Shown here one piece after another: positions 1-12,332 of a DNA stretch of 64,000 nucleotides. Origin of the DNA: Neurospora intermedia (Eukaryota; Ascomycota; Sordariomycetes; Sordariales; Sordariaceae); contig BTPP01000009.1 in the NCBI GenBank assembly GCA_037102815.1, forward strand, positions 1 to 64,000, given 5' to 3'. The notes beneath the pieces are model-generated. The model saw only the letters and a list, made by a program, of their open reading frames with translations. It was not told where the DNA came from and searched no databases. Both the position numbers and the translations under genes were made by a program. How positions within the stretch are numbered: position 1 is the first letter of the stretch; the number at the start of each line of letters is the position of its first letter.

Positions 1-453
1 TAAGCTTACGCGTCCTAATCTTTTATCTTTATACTATTTAACTCTAATAAAAATAAAAAAAGGAAAATTAATATTTATAGAAGTACCTTTTACCTTCTAA
101 TAATTAAAATATATTTTAGGTATATAATTTATAAAATTTATCTTCAAATAGTAGTAATCTCTTAATTGGTAGTAAATAGGATATAATTTAAATTCCCTAT
201 TCTTCTTTAATATTACTACTATTAATACTAAATTCCTATAAACCTTAGACACTTTATAAATATCGCCGGATAGAGTCTATCTACTTAAAAGTACTATAGT
301 AGGAAAATTACTAGTATATTAATCCTTATTAGGGGGGTTTAACGTTTATAATCTTTATAAGCTTTATTATAAAATCTAGTACTATTAATTCCCTAATACT
401 ATTATTTAAGGAAGGGCTCTTATTAATTAAACTATTCCGTTCTTTCCTTTTTA

Positions 454-478
454 CCCCCCCCCCCCCCCCCCCCCCCCC
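454..478. repeat. Poly(C) tract of 25 bases
   Basis: An uninterrupted run of 25 C residues followed by a pyrimidine-rich T/C tract. Such long C runs are unusual in a region this AT-rich; C in CpC context is a poor RIP target, so the run could survive. Length may be affected by sequencing or assembly error. Confidence 0.9.
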
Positions 479-709
479 TTTTTCTTCCCCCTTCCCCCTT
501 CTACCTACTTATTTCCCTATATTAAAAGCAATAACGAATAATTCTATTAATTATTTGGGCTAATAGTATAATAATTTCTATTGTTGCTTTCTTTCTTATA
601 ATTACTAATTCAATTCTAATAAGAGATAGCTTTTTTCCATTATACGAAAAATCTCGCCGAAGTGAAAGTATAAATACCTTTATCCGAGCCCCTGCCCACC
701 CCTAAATAA

Positions 710-760
710 GAAAAAAAAAAAAAAGAAAAAAAAAAGAAAAAAAGAAAAAAAAGAAGAGAA
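710..760. repeat. A-rich purine tract
   Basis: A run of A blocks separated by single G residues about every 4-12 bases. Low-complexity sequence; it could be the remnant of a poly(A) tail or simple microsatellite expansion. No neighbouring retroposon body could be recognised. Confidence 0.8.
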
Positions 761-990
761 ACCCCTTATAGTAGCTATTATAGAAGACTACTATAGGGGT
801 CTCTAATTTTTATTATTTTATACCTAAATCTAATTAATTAGGGGCTTCCTTAATTAATAGTATTAAATCTTACAATAAGGTTAGGTTAGTTATTTATTTT
901 AAGATTTGGAATTAGTTTTATACCCCCCTCCTAAGCTTTAATAATCTACTTATATTTCTACTATAGTAATTTAGCAATCTACGACCGTAG

Positions 991-1262
991 TATAATATAT
1001 AGGCTATAACCCTAACGTATTAGGTTTATAGCCCGTATTTAAAGGCTTTTCTAATACTCTAAGGGCGGATACCCTATATAATTACTAAGTACCTCTTAGT
1101 ATAGAAAGTAAATTACAATTATAGGATAATATATAAGCTATAAACCTAATGTATTAGGCTTATAGCCTATACCTAAAGGCTTTCCTAATATTCTAAAGGC
1201 GAATACCCTATATAATTAGGTACCTCTAAATATAGAAAGCAATCTTACAATTATAGAATAAT
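991..1262. repeat. Tandem duplication, two units of about 135 bp
   Basis: Two adjacent units (starting near 991 and 1,127) share the same order of blocks: ATATA-GCTATAA, TATTAGG-TTATAGCC, AAAGGCTTT-CTAATA, ATACCCTATATAATTA and TATAGAAAG. They differ mainly by C/T and G/A transitions, the pattern RIP leaves on duplicated DNA. Confidence 0.75.
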
Positions 1263-1760
1263 ATTACGTAAATTAGTAAAAATACTGTAAGAACTATTAT
1301 TCCCTAAGCGTCTTAAAACTATAATTCTATATAAAATATTTTGTACTTTCGAATTATTAGTTATATAATAACGGGTTAAAGGGTATAATTCGTTAATTAA
1401 GAAAGTTTATAACGAGGTTAAAAGTGTTTTTAAAATATCTATTAATATTAAGAAGCTAGTATATAATTAGTAGGAGTACTAGAAGTATTATATTAGGGTT
1501 AATATTTAAAAGTAGAAGGGAACCCTTATAAGTATATAGCTATTGGTAGTAGCGCTTATACTAAGGAAGCCCTTAGTACTAAAGTTATAGCGAAAAGGAT
1601 TATTAATACTAAAGATAGATTTAGAGAGATTTAACGAACTACTATAGCCTTTATTAAGAAGGTCGTCTTTAAAGAAAATTCTAATATAAAGTAATAACCG
1701 TTTTATAAATTAAAAGGTAAGAAGGTAGTTAAGCCTATACTTATCCCTAACAATAATGGC

Positions 1761-2336
1761 CTTATTTATATATAAACCTCCGTATACCTACCCCAAATTT
1801 ATATATATTTAAAAATTAAGTATATTAACTGTTATATAAAATACGTTGTTTTAGTTATAGAAACCGTACTTTGTAATGTCTTATATATTCTAATATAATA
1901 AATCCTATATAGTAAATCTAATAGTACTAATCTAATAATATTTTTATAGTATTAAAGGAACTTTACTCTCCTCTACTCTATTCTACTCTATTCTATTCTA
2001 CTCTATTCTACTTTAAATACTAATATCTAATAATTTAAACAATTCGTTAAAGGAGACTATTAATAATATTTTAATATAGATACATATAAAGTATTAGTAT
2101 AATAACGTATAGAGTATTAGTACTAGTACTAATACTATTGTAATTAACTATATAGAAAAGAGCGAAAGAAATAACTAAATCGAAGGAAATATCATATATA
2201 TTTAAAAGACGAAATTTTACGGGTAAAAACGGGGTTTACAATAGTAAGTATTATTAGCTATACGGTTATATATTTCCCTAGTTTTTAGGTATATATAAGT
2301 TTGGGGTGGATATACGTAGGTTTACTCTTATTTAAA
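1761..2336. repeat. Possible small TIR element (MITE-like), about 575 bp
   Basis: The segment near 1,762-1,816 and the segment near 2,282-2,336 are inverted copies over about 50 bp, sharing on opposite strands the blocks TAAACCT-CGTATA-C-ACCCCAAA and TTATATATA. That geometry fits the ends of a short DNA element. The interior has no reading frame. I could not define the exact ends or a target duplication, so family assignment is open. Confidence 0.45.
1963..2013. repeat. Short tandem repeat of about 10 bp (CTCTATTCTA)
   Basis: Five or so imperfect copies of a 10-bp C/T/A unit in a row. Plain microsatellite-like sequence with no coding potential. Confidence 0.75.
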
Positions 2337-2450
2337 TAATAATAAACGACTTAGAGTATATTATAATTTTAAAAATTAAAGAGAAGTAGGATAAGGCTAT
2401 TACTAATAAAGACCGCCGTACTTTATTTATTAGTATAGGTCTTAATTATT

Positions 2451-4553
2451 TATATTATAATTTAAAACTTTAGAAGGAAGATAGAAAGACAAAAAGGAAA
2501 GAGAAAGAAAGTAAGAGAAGGTAGGGCCAATGAACAAAAGCTAAAATATCTAGCGTTTTCTAATTTTCCTTTTATAATTATTATTATTATAATACTATAA
2601 GGCCGTCGTTATCGCCCTCGCCGTCGCTTATTATACTCTTAGGTAAAGTTTCGATTATTTTTATCTTAATTCCTAAATTAATATCCTTAAAGGAATAATA
2701 AAAGTTGGTTAATTAGTAAAGCGAATTTATTTAACCGACTAAAATATATACTTTTACCTACTTAAAATTAATTTAAGTAGGGTTTTAACATCCTTTCTCT
2801 TTTCTTCTCTTCAACTTACTTTTAACTATTAAAAAATTATTACATTTTAGGTCGTTATAGCACGTACAATATTCTCCTAACATTCTATCAAATTTATTAG
2901 TTAAGTATATATACTAATTATAACTATATAGAACTATTATTTATACTTCGGGTATTACAAAGTAAATACTACGATGTAAAAATACTATAGATTTATATAA
3001 CCCTATACTATATAGAGTATTTGATAGTTAAATATAAATAATTATAATAAAGTAGAGCAACCGGAAAATCCCTACTAAAATTTCAATATATTGTATATTA
3101 TATTTATACTTCTATAAGTACTAAAAAGATATACGCATATAAATAAGTCCCTTTACTATTTTAGCTAATAATAATTTAATTAAGTAAAGGGTATAGGTTA
3201 ATAATAATTATAAATAATTTCTTATAACCAAATATACTATTATATTTACTATATTAATTACTAATATTAATAAAAGAGTATCTATATAATTACTAATTCG
3301 TCTAATAAAATAGGTCTTTAATTACTTGTTCGTAACTAAATATATTATAAAGTTAAGTATTTTTAAGTATAATATAGGGGGTACTTATAATAGTAAATAA
3401 AAATAAATAATAAAAAATATAGTAAGAAAGTAGACGGCTAGTAATACGTCCCCTAGTAGTAAGAAAGGGGGAAACTATTTCGGCCAGCCGTCTAATATTA
3501 ATCTTTAAACATACTATTAGGGGATATATTATTAGCCCGAGGGCCGTCTACTATATTTTTCATTATCTATTTTTATCTACTATTATAAGTACCCCCCATA
3601 TTATACTTAAAAATACCTAACTTTATAACATATTTAGTTACAAATAAATAATTAAAGACCTATCTTATTAAACGAATCAATAGTCATATAAATATTCTTT
3701 TATTAATATTCAATAGTCATATAAATATTCTTTTATTAATATTAGTAATTAATATAGTAAATATAATAGTATATTTGGTTATAAGAAATTATTTATAATT
3801 ACTATCAACCTATACCCTTTACCTAATTAAATTATTATTAGCTAAAATAATAAAGGGACTTACTTATATACGCACATCTTTTTAGTACTTGTAGAAGTAT
3901 AAATATAATATATAATATACTAAAATTTTAGTAGGGATTTTCCGGTCGCTCTACTTTATTATAATTATTTATATTTAGCTATCAAATACTCTATATAGTA
4001 TAGGATTATATAAATCTATAGTATCTTTACATTGCAATATTTACCCTATAATACCCAAAGTATAAATAATAGTTCTATATAACTATAGCTAGTATATATA
4101 CCTAATTAATAAATTTAATAAAATATTAGGAGAATATTGTACGTACTATAACGACTTAAAATATAATAATTTTTCAATAGTTAAAAGTAGGCTAAAGAGA
4201 AGAAAAGGGAAAGGATACTAGAACCCTACTTAAGTTAGCCTTAAGTAAGTAAAGGTATATATTCGTTGGTTAAGTAGATTCGCTTCGCCAACCAACCGAC
4301 TCTCATCGTCCCTTTAAGGATATTAATTTAGGAATTAAAATAAAGATAATCGAAATTTTACTTAGGAGTATAATAAGCGACGGCGAGGGCGATAGTAACG
4401 GCTTTATAGCGTTATAGTAGTAATAGTTGTAAAAGGAAAGTTGGGAGACGTTGGATACTTTAACTTTTATTTATTAGCCCCGCCTTCTCTTACCTTCTCT
4501 CTCTTTCCTTTTTATCTTCCTATCTTCCTTCTAAAGTTTTAAACTATAATATA
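2451..4553. repeat. Large inverted repeat (palindrome), arms of about 1 kb
   Basis: The left arm (about 2,451 to 3,470) and right arm (about 3,510 to 4,553) are reverse complements over roughly 1 kb each. Matching landmarks are GACGGCGAGGGCGAT-type sequence at 4,379 against its complement at 2,610, the ATATAGGGGGTAC block near 3,374 against GTACCCCCCATAT near 3,590, and TAGACGGC near 3,432 against GCCGTCTA near 3,547. The arms differ mostly by transitions. This may be two copies of one repeat in opposite orientation or a fold-back element. No transposase was recognised. Confidence 0.85.
3678..3743. repeat. 33-bp tandem duplication inside the right palindrome arm
   Basis: Two exact back-to-back copies of a 33-bp unit starting CAATAGTCATAT. 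The corresponding place in the left arm has a single copy, so the duplication arose after the arms were formed. Confidence 0.85.
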
Positions 4554-5066
4554 ACCCTTACCCCAACTCACTACCAACTTACTATCCGCAATACTACAAC
4601 TTATTACTAACCCTTACCCCAACTCACTACCAACCCTTACCCCAATTCACTACCAACCCTAACCCTAACTTACTACCAACTTACTATCCGTAATACCCTA
4701 ACTTATTACCAACCCTAACCCCAGCTTACTACTAATTTACTATCCGTAATACCCCAATTCGTTACTAACCCTTACCCCAACTTACTACCAACCCTTACTC
4801 CAATTTACTACCAACCTTAACCCTAGCTTACTATTAATTTACTATCCGTAATACCCTAACTTATTACTAACTCTAACCCCAGCTTACTACCAACTCACTA
4901 TCCGCAATACCCCAACTCGTTACTAACCCTTACCCTAATTTACTACTAACCCTTACCCTAGTTTACTACCAACCCTTACCCCAGCTTACTACCAACCCTA
5001 ACCCCAATTTACTACTAACTTACTATCCGCAATTAACCCCAACTTATTACCAACCCTAACCCTTAA
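4554..5066. repeat. CCCTAA-rich variable minisatellite
   Basis: About 500 bp of interspersed units built from AACCCTAACCCCA, CTTACTACC and AACTTACTATCCGCAATACC. The higher-order unit length is variable (about 22 bp plus a longer unit of about 55 bp). The CCCTAA core resembles the fungal telomere repeat, but every unit carries extra sequence, so it is not a plain telomere tract. It abuts the outer edge of the palindrome directly. Confidence 0.8.
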
Positions 5067-6542
5067 TACTAATAGAATTATAATAAGGTAGGCCGGCAAA
5101 TTAATTTACTAAACAGCCTTCTAGAAGCTAGCGAGCAACGAAATAATTCAATTTTCTTTTCGTTTCTTTTTTCGAAATTAAGGCTTATATATACTACTAT
5201 AAATTCGAAAAATAAATTAATAAGAGAAGTACCCTATTATACCTTAATATAGTAAGGAATAGATTTAGAATTGAATACTTTTATTAAGGACTAGAATTAC
5301 TAAGAATTTCGCCTACTATACTAAAATCCCTACTACGCTTTTGCCTATATCGAAGGATAGTCTTACGCTCTTCTATATATATTCTTTCCCCGGATATATT
5401 ATTATATTAAGGTATAGACTAATAATAATATTTAAATAAATAATAGCAATAATTATACTGCCTCCGAACCCGATGCCGGCCTTCTAAATAGTTGTAAAAG
5501 TAAGTGCCGAAGTTTCGGATTAGTAATAATAGGCTATTACTAAAGAATATTATTTTTATATAGAATATAATATATTAGATTAATAATATTATATTACTAG
5601 CTCTCAGATTTATTCGGAAGTACTATAATATAGAAGCTTATAATCCTCTTTTGAGAATAGGGGCAATTAATATTATATATACGTTTAAGGAAGGTAGCCG
5701 CCAATAAATAGTAAATAATAGTAACGCTACTATTAATAAGGAGGAAAACGATAGGTAAGGGGGCTTTCTATTACCCTATTATAATATTTACTAAATAATT
5801 ATAATAACCTATATAATATAATTATATTTCTTCGACCCCTTATAATAAATTATTTAAAAATGTATTAATAATCTTACGTTTAAAGATTTAATTATATATA
5901 ATATTTTTAAAGACTAGCAACTATTTTTCGATATTAAGAACGAAAAAATAATTTTTATATTTAATTACTAGATAATTAATTATAATTATCCTTCAAAAAT
6001 TGCGGTAATTATTAATAAAACTTTCGAAGAATATATTAAGAATATTAAGAAAAAACTCTTTAATATATTTAATCCCGCTTACTACGAAAGTAGTATATTT
6101 TATTTAAATTTTAATAAATAAATTACTAATTATAGCGATACTATATTTATATACTTCTAGTGTACCTACTACTTCGCATCCTCTATTATAGTTAGGCGTT
6201 AATAAGTTGTAAATACGGTTATAATTAATACGGTGATTATATTGGATAAGAAAGGCCGCCCTTAAATTAAAGAGGTAGTATCGGATTTAAACGAAGTAGA
6301 ATTTCGCTATACAAATAAAGTCTTTGCCCTAACTAACCGACTTTACTAACCTCTTATAGTAATTTATTATCCTTAAACAATTGTCTCCGGCTATAGGAGC
6401 GTTACAATTACTATTTACTTTAAGAGCTATAAATAAATAATTAACTTTATTTACTATATTAGGAATTTACGCCCTTCGATATAGATATTTAATTTATTTC
6501 TAGGAATAAATATAAAGATTATATTATCTCAAACTAAAATTT

Positions 6543-6976
6543 CCAATATTAATTTAATATCCAATATTAAATACCCTATAATTAAAAAAAAATAAGTAGT
6601 CTTCTAAGTACCTTACCTTCTAATTTCTAGAAGGGTAGAGGTCCCTAAAGGACTTCTATTCTAAAGGTAAGACCTCTAAATCTTTTTTTTTTTTTTTTTC
6701 AACTTTAAAAAAATGACTATAAATAGGAATTGAACTCAAGACTTTAAGAAAAAAAAACTCTTTTCTTAACCACTTAGCTACTAAACTAAATTATTTATAG
6801 AATTTTCGCTCAAAACTATAGCCTATATACTTTTAGAGAGAAGGGATTTTAGGAAAGAAGGATTAAAGAAAATAAAAATTCTAAGTTTTTTTTTTTTTTT
6901 TTTAAAGTTTTTTATTTTATAGTAGTTACCCCCTATATTATAGGGTATTTAATACTAAATATCGAATTAATATTAG
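6543..6976. mobile_element. Small TIR element (MITE-like) inside the outer chromovirus
   Basis: The ends near 6,543-6,583 and 6,936-6,976 are inverted copies over about 40 bp; both contain ATTAAATACCCTATAAT or its complement, and CAATATTAAT-type outer ends. The interior has no gene but holds a tRNA-like sequence and two T tracts. A similar terminal sequence (AGTATTTAATACTAAATATT) is seen again near 26,180, suggesting another copy in the block before the first gene. The superfamily is not determinable. Confidence 0.6.
6715..6787 (-). other. RIP-damaged tRNA-like sequence (tRNA pseudogene or SINE head)
   Basis: Read on the minus strand, there is an A-box match TAGCTAAGTGGTTA at 6,767-6,780 and a B-box match GAGTTCAATTCC at 6,726-6,737. 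The spacing between them is about 44 nt, as in a tRNA. A partial acceptor stem (5 of 7 positions pairable, counting G-T) and a short A/T anticodon stem with a T-only loop can be drawn. A 17-T run at 6,683-6,699, poly(A) on the same strand, follows it, as in a tRNA-derived SINE. Mismatches are of the RIP type. It is unlikely to be a working tRNA. Confidence 0.5.
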
Positions 6977-8600
6977 AAGTCGAAATAGTATTATTTAAAT
7001 ATTAAATATTTTAAAACGTATTTTTCCGTTATAGTATATATATTTGTATAATATTATTAAAGCACCGTTCAACGCCGCTAGCTACTATATATTTACTTTA
7101 CCTATATACAAATATTTTACTTTTAACCCACTCTATATCCGCTAATTCTAATAGAATAGTAAGGCTATTATTATTAACCTTACCGCTTCCCTAATAAAAT
7201 ATTTACAGATAAAGCGAAGGGCGGCTAATAATTTGGCTAATATAATTAGTATATTATATAATATTTAGGAGGAATATCGGATTTTTCTAAAGTTTTTTTT
7301 GTACGTTGAAGAAAAATAGAAGAAATTAATAAATAACCGTACTAATTCTACTAAATATAATTAAAATAATAATATTAAATAAATTAAAATATTATTATAG
7401 TTTATTATCCTAACGTAATAAATCGCTAACTTCCTCTCTATTTAAATTAACTATTACTGCCTCTTATTCGAATATATTTATAAAAGTATAATAATATTTA
7501 TCTTACTCCTATAAATAATAATTATAATTATAACCTTATAAAGGCTTTAATATTACTATAATAGTAGATTTATTTATTAATAACCGTTATTTTTTAATAA
7601 AGTATAGAAATAGCGGGAAGAGGTAAAAGTAATTAAAAATAATAGTAGGAGAGGCGAAAATAGCCGTCTATATTCCCGCTATAATTTAAGTATATTTAAA
7701 ATAATAATACGTTATAACTTTAAATAGTAATTACTATAGTTATTCTATTAATAGTATTAGTAATTTATACCGAACGTAACTAATTAGCTCCTAATTAATA
7801 ATTTTCTAATTTACTACGAATACCGCCGCTATATAAAAGTAATTCGGGATTCCTTAAGTATACGAATCTAAATTATATAATTTAATAAATAGTTTATTAA
7901 TTATAATATAACCAACCCGCCGGAAGTAGTAATAGTATACTATAAGGAAGATAAAAAATAGTAAAACGTTTTATAAGATATTTAGTTATATATTTTAATT
8001 TATATTATTATTCGCTAGTTTGACTTTAATGTATAGTAGAAGCTGTTTAAAGAGAATAAAAAGTATTTAGAATTACAACCTTCCGTAGTAGTAAGAAAGG
8101 AACTACCGAAGTTCTATTATAATAAAATAAAGGACCTCTTCTATAATAGGACTATATAAGACTCTAAATTAATATTAATATTATTATATTTAATAGCCGG
8201 CAACCGCCGAATATAGGATTGGGCTAACGAATTTATTTTTTATTTTTTTAATACGGATAATAGTAAAGATTGGGGCTCTTAGGAGGTAGTTAATTTTTGT
8301 ATTGCTGTAAAGTTGGGCTATAAAATTGTATATAAGCGATTAGGGGTTTTATTAAAAAGCTACTATCCTTTACTACGTACGTAGGGCCTACTAATTTATT
8401 AATTAGGTATTGTAATTGATATATAGAAGTTATTTATTTGTAATTCTATTTACTATAGTAATTCGCGCTATATTGTATTAAAAGTAATATAGGAGAACCG
8501 TATAGACTATTTTTAATTTATAATATAGTTTTTATAGTATTGTACGTATTTCTATAAGTTTTATTACGTTTGGAAATTATTTTACTATAAATATTAGAAT

Positions 8601-8751
8601 TGATGTGTGGTAGAGTGGAGTTTTCCCCACCCATCCTCCAATAGGAAGCGAGAAAGGCGAGAAAAATCCCAATTGGGAAGTCAGAGGGGGGAGAAAAATC
8701 CCAATTAGGAAACCCAAAGGCGAGAAATATCCAAACCCTAAGCAGCAAATG
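8601..8751. other. GC-rich, RIP-free insert within the outer chromovirus pol region
   Basis: About 150 bp stand out from the surrounding mutated pol sequence because CpA and TpG are retained (TGTGTGG, CCACCCATCC, CAGCAAATG). It contains three imperfect direct copies of a unit like GAGAAAAATCCCAATTGGGA. No gene is recognised. It most likely inserted after RIP had ceased acting on this copy, or was too short to be targeted. Confidence 0.65.
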
Positions 8752-11269
8752 ACTTATATATTATTATTTATTAAAAAAATATTCTATATTTTAAAGAGAG
8801 TAAAATAGTATACTAAAATAAATATTATATAAGTCTTCTATAAAATTCGTATAACTATAGAAGAAGAGTAGAAAATAGTATTTAAAATTCGTAATAGTTT
8901 ATTTAAATAGTTAATTATCCTCTTTAAATTAATAGGCGCCCTAGTAATATTTTAATAGTATATTAATTTTATCCTATAAGAGTCTTTAAATAAATTTTAT
9001 ATAATATATATAAATAACGTCCTTATTTATACTTTGGGCTCTAAAGCGGACTATAAAATTAAAATCCGTCTTATATTATAAAAGTTTCTAAACGCTAGAC
9101 TATACTTTAACTTGAATAAGTACGAATTTACTATTAAAAAGGTTAAATATTTTAAATTTATTATTTATACCGGCGTTAGAATTTAAGCTAACCCTAAGAA
9201 AATTAAGGTAATTTTTAAATAGCTGCCTTCTACCTCCTAAAAGGATATATATAACTTCTTTAAATTTATTAATTATTATAGAATATTTATACTTTAATTC
9301 TTTAAAATCGTAACCCCCCTTATAATATTAATTAGTAAAAGAATAACGTTCGAATAAACGAAAGAATATAAAGCCGCCTTTTAATTATTAAAAATACTAT
9401 TTATTCGGGCTCTAATTCTTATTGAATTCGATTTAAATAAGAAAATATTTTTTAAAATAGACTATAGCAATTTTATATTCGGGGGTATTATTTCCCAAAA
9501 AGTTAATAGTACTAAGAAGTACGTAATTGTAGGATACTATTTACGGAAGTTCAATACTATTAAATAGAATTATTTAATTTATAATAAGGAAATATTAATA
9601 ATTATTAATTATTTAGAATAATAGTTAGCAGAATTATAAAATTATAAATCCTTTACTATCCTAATAAACTATTATAATTTTAAATATTTTATATAAATAT
9701 AATAGTTTTTAGAATATTAAGCGTAGTAGGCTAAATACTTATTCCGCTTCAATTTTAATATTAAATACTAGCCGGGGAAAGAGGGTATAATCCTTAATAT
9801 ATTTTTTTATAAAGAATAGGATATACTGATAGAGGAGGATTGGAAAACCTACAACTTATAAATAATTTTAAATTCCGCGCTAAAAAAATATTCGCTACTT
9901 TAGATTTCAATATCCCAAATAGTCTTCTCTAGGCGGGAGGGTATATAAGTATTTAAAAATCCGGATTTATAATAATTTTAGAACTAAATAACGCTAAAAG
10001 ATTATTTCTATTAATAAATTAAAATTACAATCCAAAATAATAATAAATACTTTAATCTAGTATTAAAATTAAAAATTTAAATTACAAACTATAGTATTAA
10101 CTCTAAAGGCCGCCTCCTCTACTAAAGCCGTCTTTAAATCCTAAAGGCTCCAATATATATTAAATTTAATACTATAAACCTTATAGATTAATCCTAATAG
10201 TTTAATATACTTTATACTACTTTAATATAAGTAATTTACAATTCGTATATCTTTAATTATTCTAATTACGAGGGTACAATAATTATATTTAATCGGTACT
10301 TCTATTAGCCGCTATTAGGTACCTATATATAGCAATTCCTTTATAATTATTATACTTATAATTCTATAAAGGTATAGAAAGAGTAGAAACGGGGCTTAAT
10401 ATAATTATTATCCGTACCGGATTAATTCAATAGAGAAATATAAATAGACTTTATTACAAACTTCCTAGATGCTAATAGTAATATTTATCTCTAAGTAATT
10501 AAAGATCGATTAAATAAAAACGTAATATTAAAACTAATACTTTTAATAAAAGCCGAATTATACACCGAACGTTTCTTATAATACTTTATATATTATTATA
10601 GCTTCCTATAGTCTATTATAAATAATTGAGGGTTAAATTAGATTAGCCGGTTTTAAGCGAAATTCTATAAATTCCTTAATATTAAACGTCTTCTAAATAC
10701 AGCTTACTACCTATAAACCGACGGCGGCCCCGAATGGATAAATTAAAAAATATACGTATACCTCCGAATAGTAATTAATTACGTATAAAACGATTAGGAT
10801 AAATAGTACCCTATAATTTAATTAACTATTAATAGCCGTATTAATACTTCTATTAGAATATTTCCCTTTTTTACTATATATAAATTCAATACTAAGCTTT
10901 TAATTTCTATTGTAAAGGAAGAAGCCTACCTAAAAGCTCCCCTTCTCTCCGCTAAGAAGTAGGTTTACTAATTCGTACGGAAGTTATAGTAAATTATAAA
11001 TTTATATTAAATAATTATAACTATAGTTATTTAAAAGTAAGAGAAATTCGCTAATTAATATTACTAGCCGGCCGAATACTTCTAAATTAGGAATAAAGTT
11101 TAGTTTAATTTAAAAAATTATATAATAGACTGCCTAAAGAAAAAATTTAATTAATTATATATAAAATATATAGTTTTTAAGGTTCTTTCTCCGTACGTAG
11201 TAGAATTTTCTAACCTTCTCTAAATTATTTATAATATTTTTAATATTAATTTTCTCTATTAAACTATTA

Positions 11270-11274
11270 CTAAC
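11270..11274. repeat. Target site duplication CTAAC (left) of the gag-only LTR element
   Basis: CTAAC directly precedes the left LTR and recurs directly after the right LTR at 23,224-23,228, giving a 5-bp duplication as made by LTR-retrotransposon integrases. Confidence 0.85.
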
Positions 11275-11571
11275 TATCACGGCACGTAGACTAGGCAAAT
11301 GGCTAGCACTACTAATTTAACGAATGTAATAAATAATTAACTATAGGGAGTAAAAGAGAAGGAGGAAGTACTAACTCTAGCTAGCACAACTAAATAGAAC
11401 AACGAAGTAGGTCCCGAGAAGGGATGCAGCCAATTAGATACCAAAGTCGAATGTAATACGGATGCACCTAACTAGAGGGCGTAAATAAAAGTACGGGCTA
11501 TAGGAGTAGCCTTAATAATCTTAGCAAGACCTAGTAAGTAATATAGTAAGTAGTCTAGCTTAATTATAATA
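11275..11571 (-). repeat. LTR (3') of the gag-only element
   Basis: 297 bp, collinear with 22,927-23,223 and of identical length; the two differ mainly by transitions. This copy is more AT-shifted than its partner. The inner edge is followed by a C run (G run on the element's strand) that fits a polypurine tract. Confidence 0.85.
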
Positions 11572-12332
11572 TTACCCCCCCCGCGGAAGAAAGACTTAGA
11601 CCTAGAGTCGATTAGAACTATTAGAATCGTATATATCTACGTAACTATCAAGGTATTCGCAGAACCTCAATCCAATTCTATATCCCTAGGACTAATTAAT
11701 ATTAATTAGTCTAAATTGTAACCCCATCTAGCCAATCTATTGCCGTAATATATACGCTCCAATTTACGCTCGAAATCTTCTAACGAATAGGAAGCGCGAG
11801 AATTGTAACTTAAAACGGAATTATTATTATTATTAATATTATCGTTATCGTACAAAGCCGCGACCGTATTAAGCTAGGCGCGAAAAATTAAGGCTAAAGG
11901 AACTGTAACCGTAGTACTAGGAGGTAGAGCCTTATTAGGAACCGTATAACTAAATTTAATTAAATTTAATATACTTTAAATAATATTAATATTTATAATA
12001 TCCTTATCCTTATAGCTAATACCGTTATATTTACTAAAAAAGTAAATAAATCTAAGAACTTCCTTCAATTTATCGATATAATTTATATAAGTAGTTAATT
12101 AGGGACGAATCTATAATATTTACTTACAAATCTCCTTATTAAAAATTTAACAAAATAGGGAGATCTTTATAAGCTCGGACCAAATATTAACTTACGCTTT
12201 ATAGAATAACCGCTCGAACTTCGTAATAAATATACTAAACGGATCCTTGTATTATTAAATAATATATAAGGCGGCTTCGGTTTACTAAACTTTATTAGGA
12301 TTATTATAAATACGGACTAATTAGTTAAGAAG

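Larger units (their letters stand above)
1..2450. other. RIP-mutated AT-rich repeat DNA without a recognisable gene
   Basis: The stretch is almost devoid of CpA and TpG and very rich in TpA, with stops in all frames, as expected after repeat-induced point mutation of transposon DNA. Apart from the listed simple and tandem repeats and one possible small inverted-terminal element I see no open gene and could not assign a transposon family to the unlabelled parts. Confidence 0.75.
5067..11269 (+). mobile_element. Outer Ty3/Gypsy chromovirus fossil, 5' part (gag-like and pol)
   Basis: Degraded translations on the plus strand read through Gypsy-type reverse transcriptase (about 8,780-9,300), RNase H (about 9,420-9,800) and integrase (about 10,260-11,160). 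A gag-like zone lies before them, from about 5,400 to 6,540. The element is heavily damaged by RIP with many dozens of breaks. It is interrupted by a small TIR element at 6,543, a GC-rich insert at 8,601 and the LTR element at 11,275; its 3' part resumes at 23,229. I did not find its LTRs, so both ends are approximate. Age cannot be read from mutation count because RIP inflates it, but it must predate the nested insertions. Confidence 0.7.

Noticed and set aside
4554-5066. Chromosome end (telomere)
   Set aside because: CCCTAA occurs only within longer degenerate units, and sequence continues for kilobases on both sides.
8518-8748. Minus-strand open frame of 76 codons
   Set aside because: It covers the GC-rich insert, owes its length to repeated TCCCAATT units, and has no recognisable domain or neighbours that support a gene.
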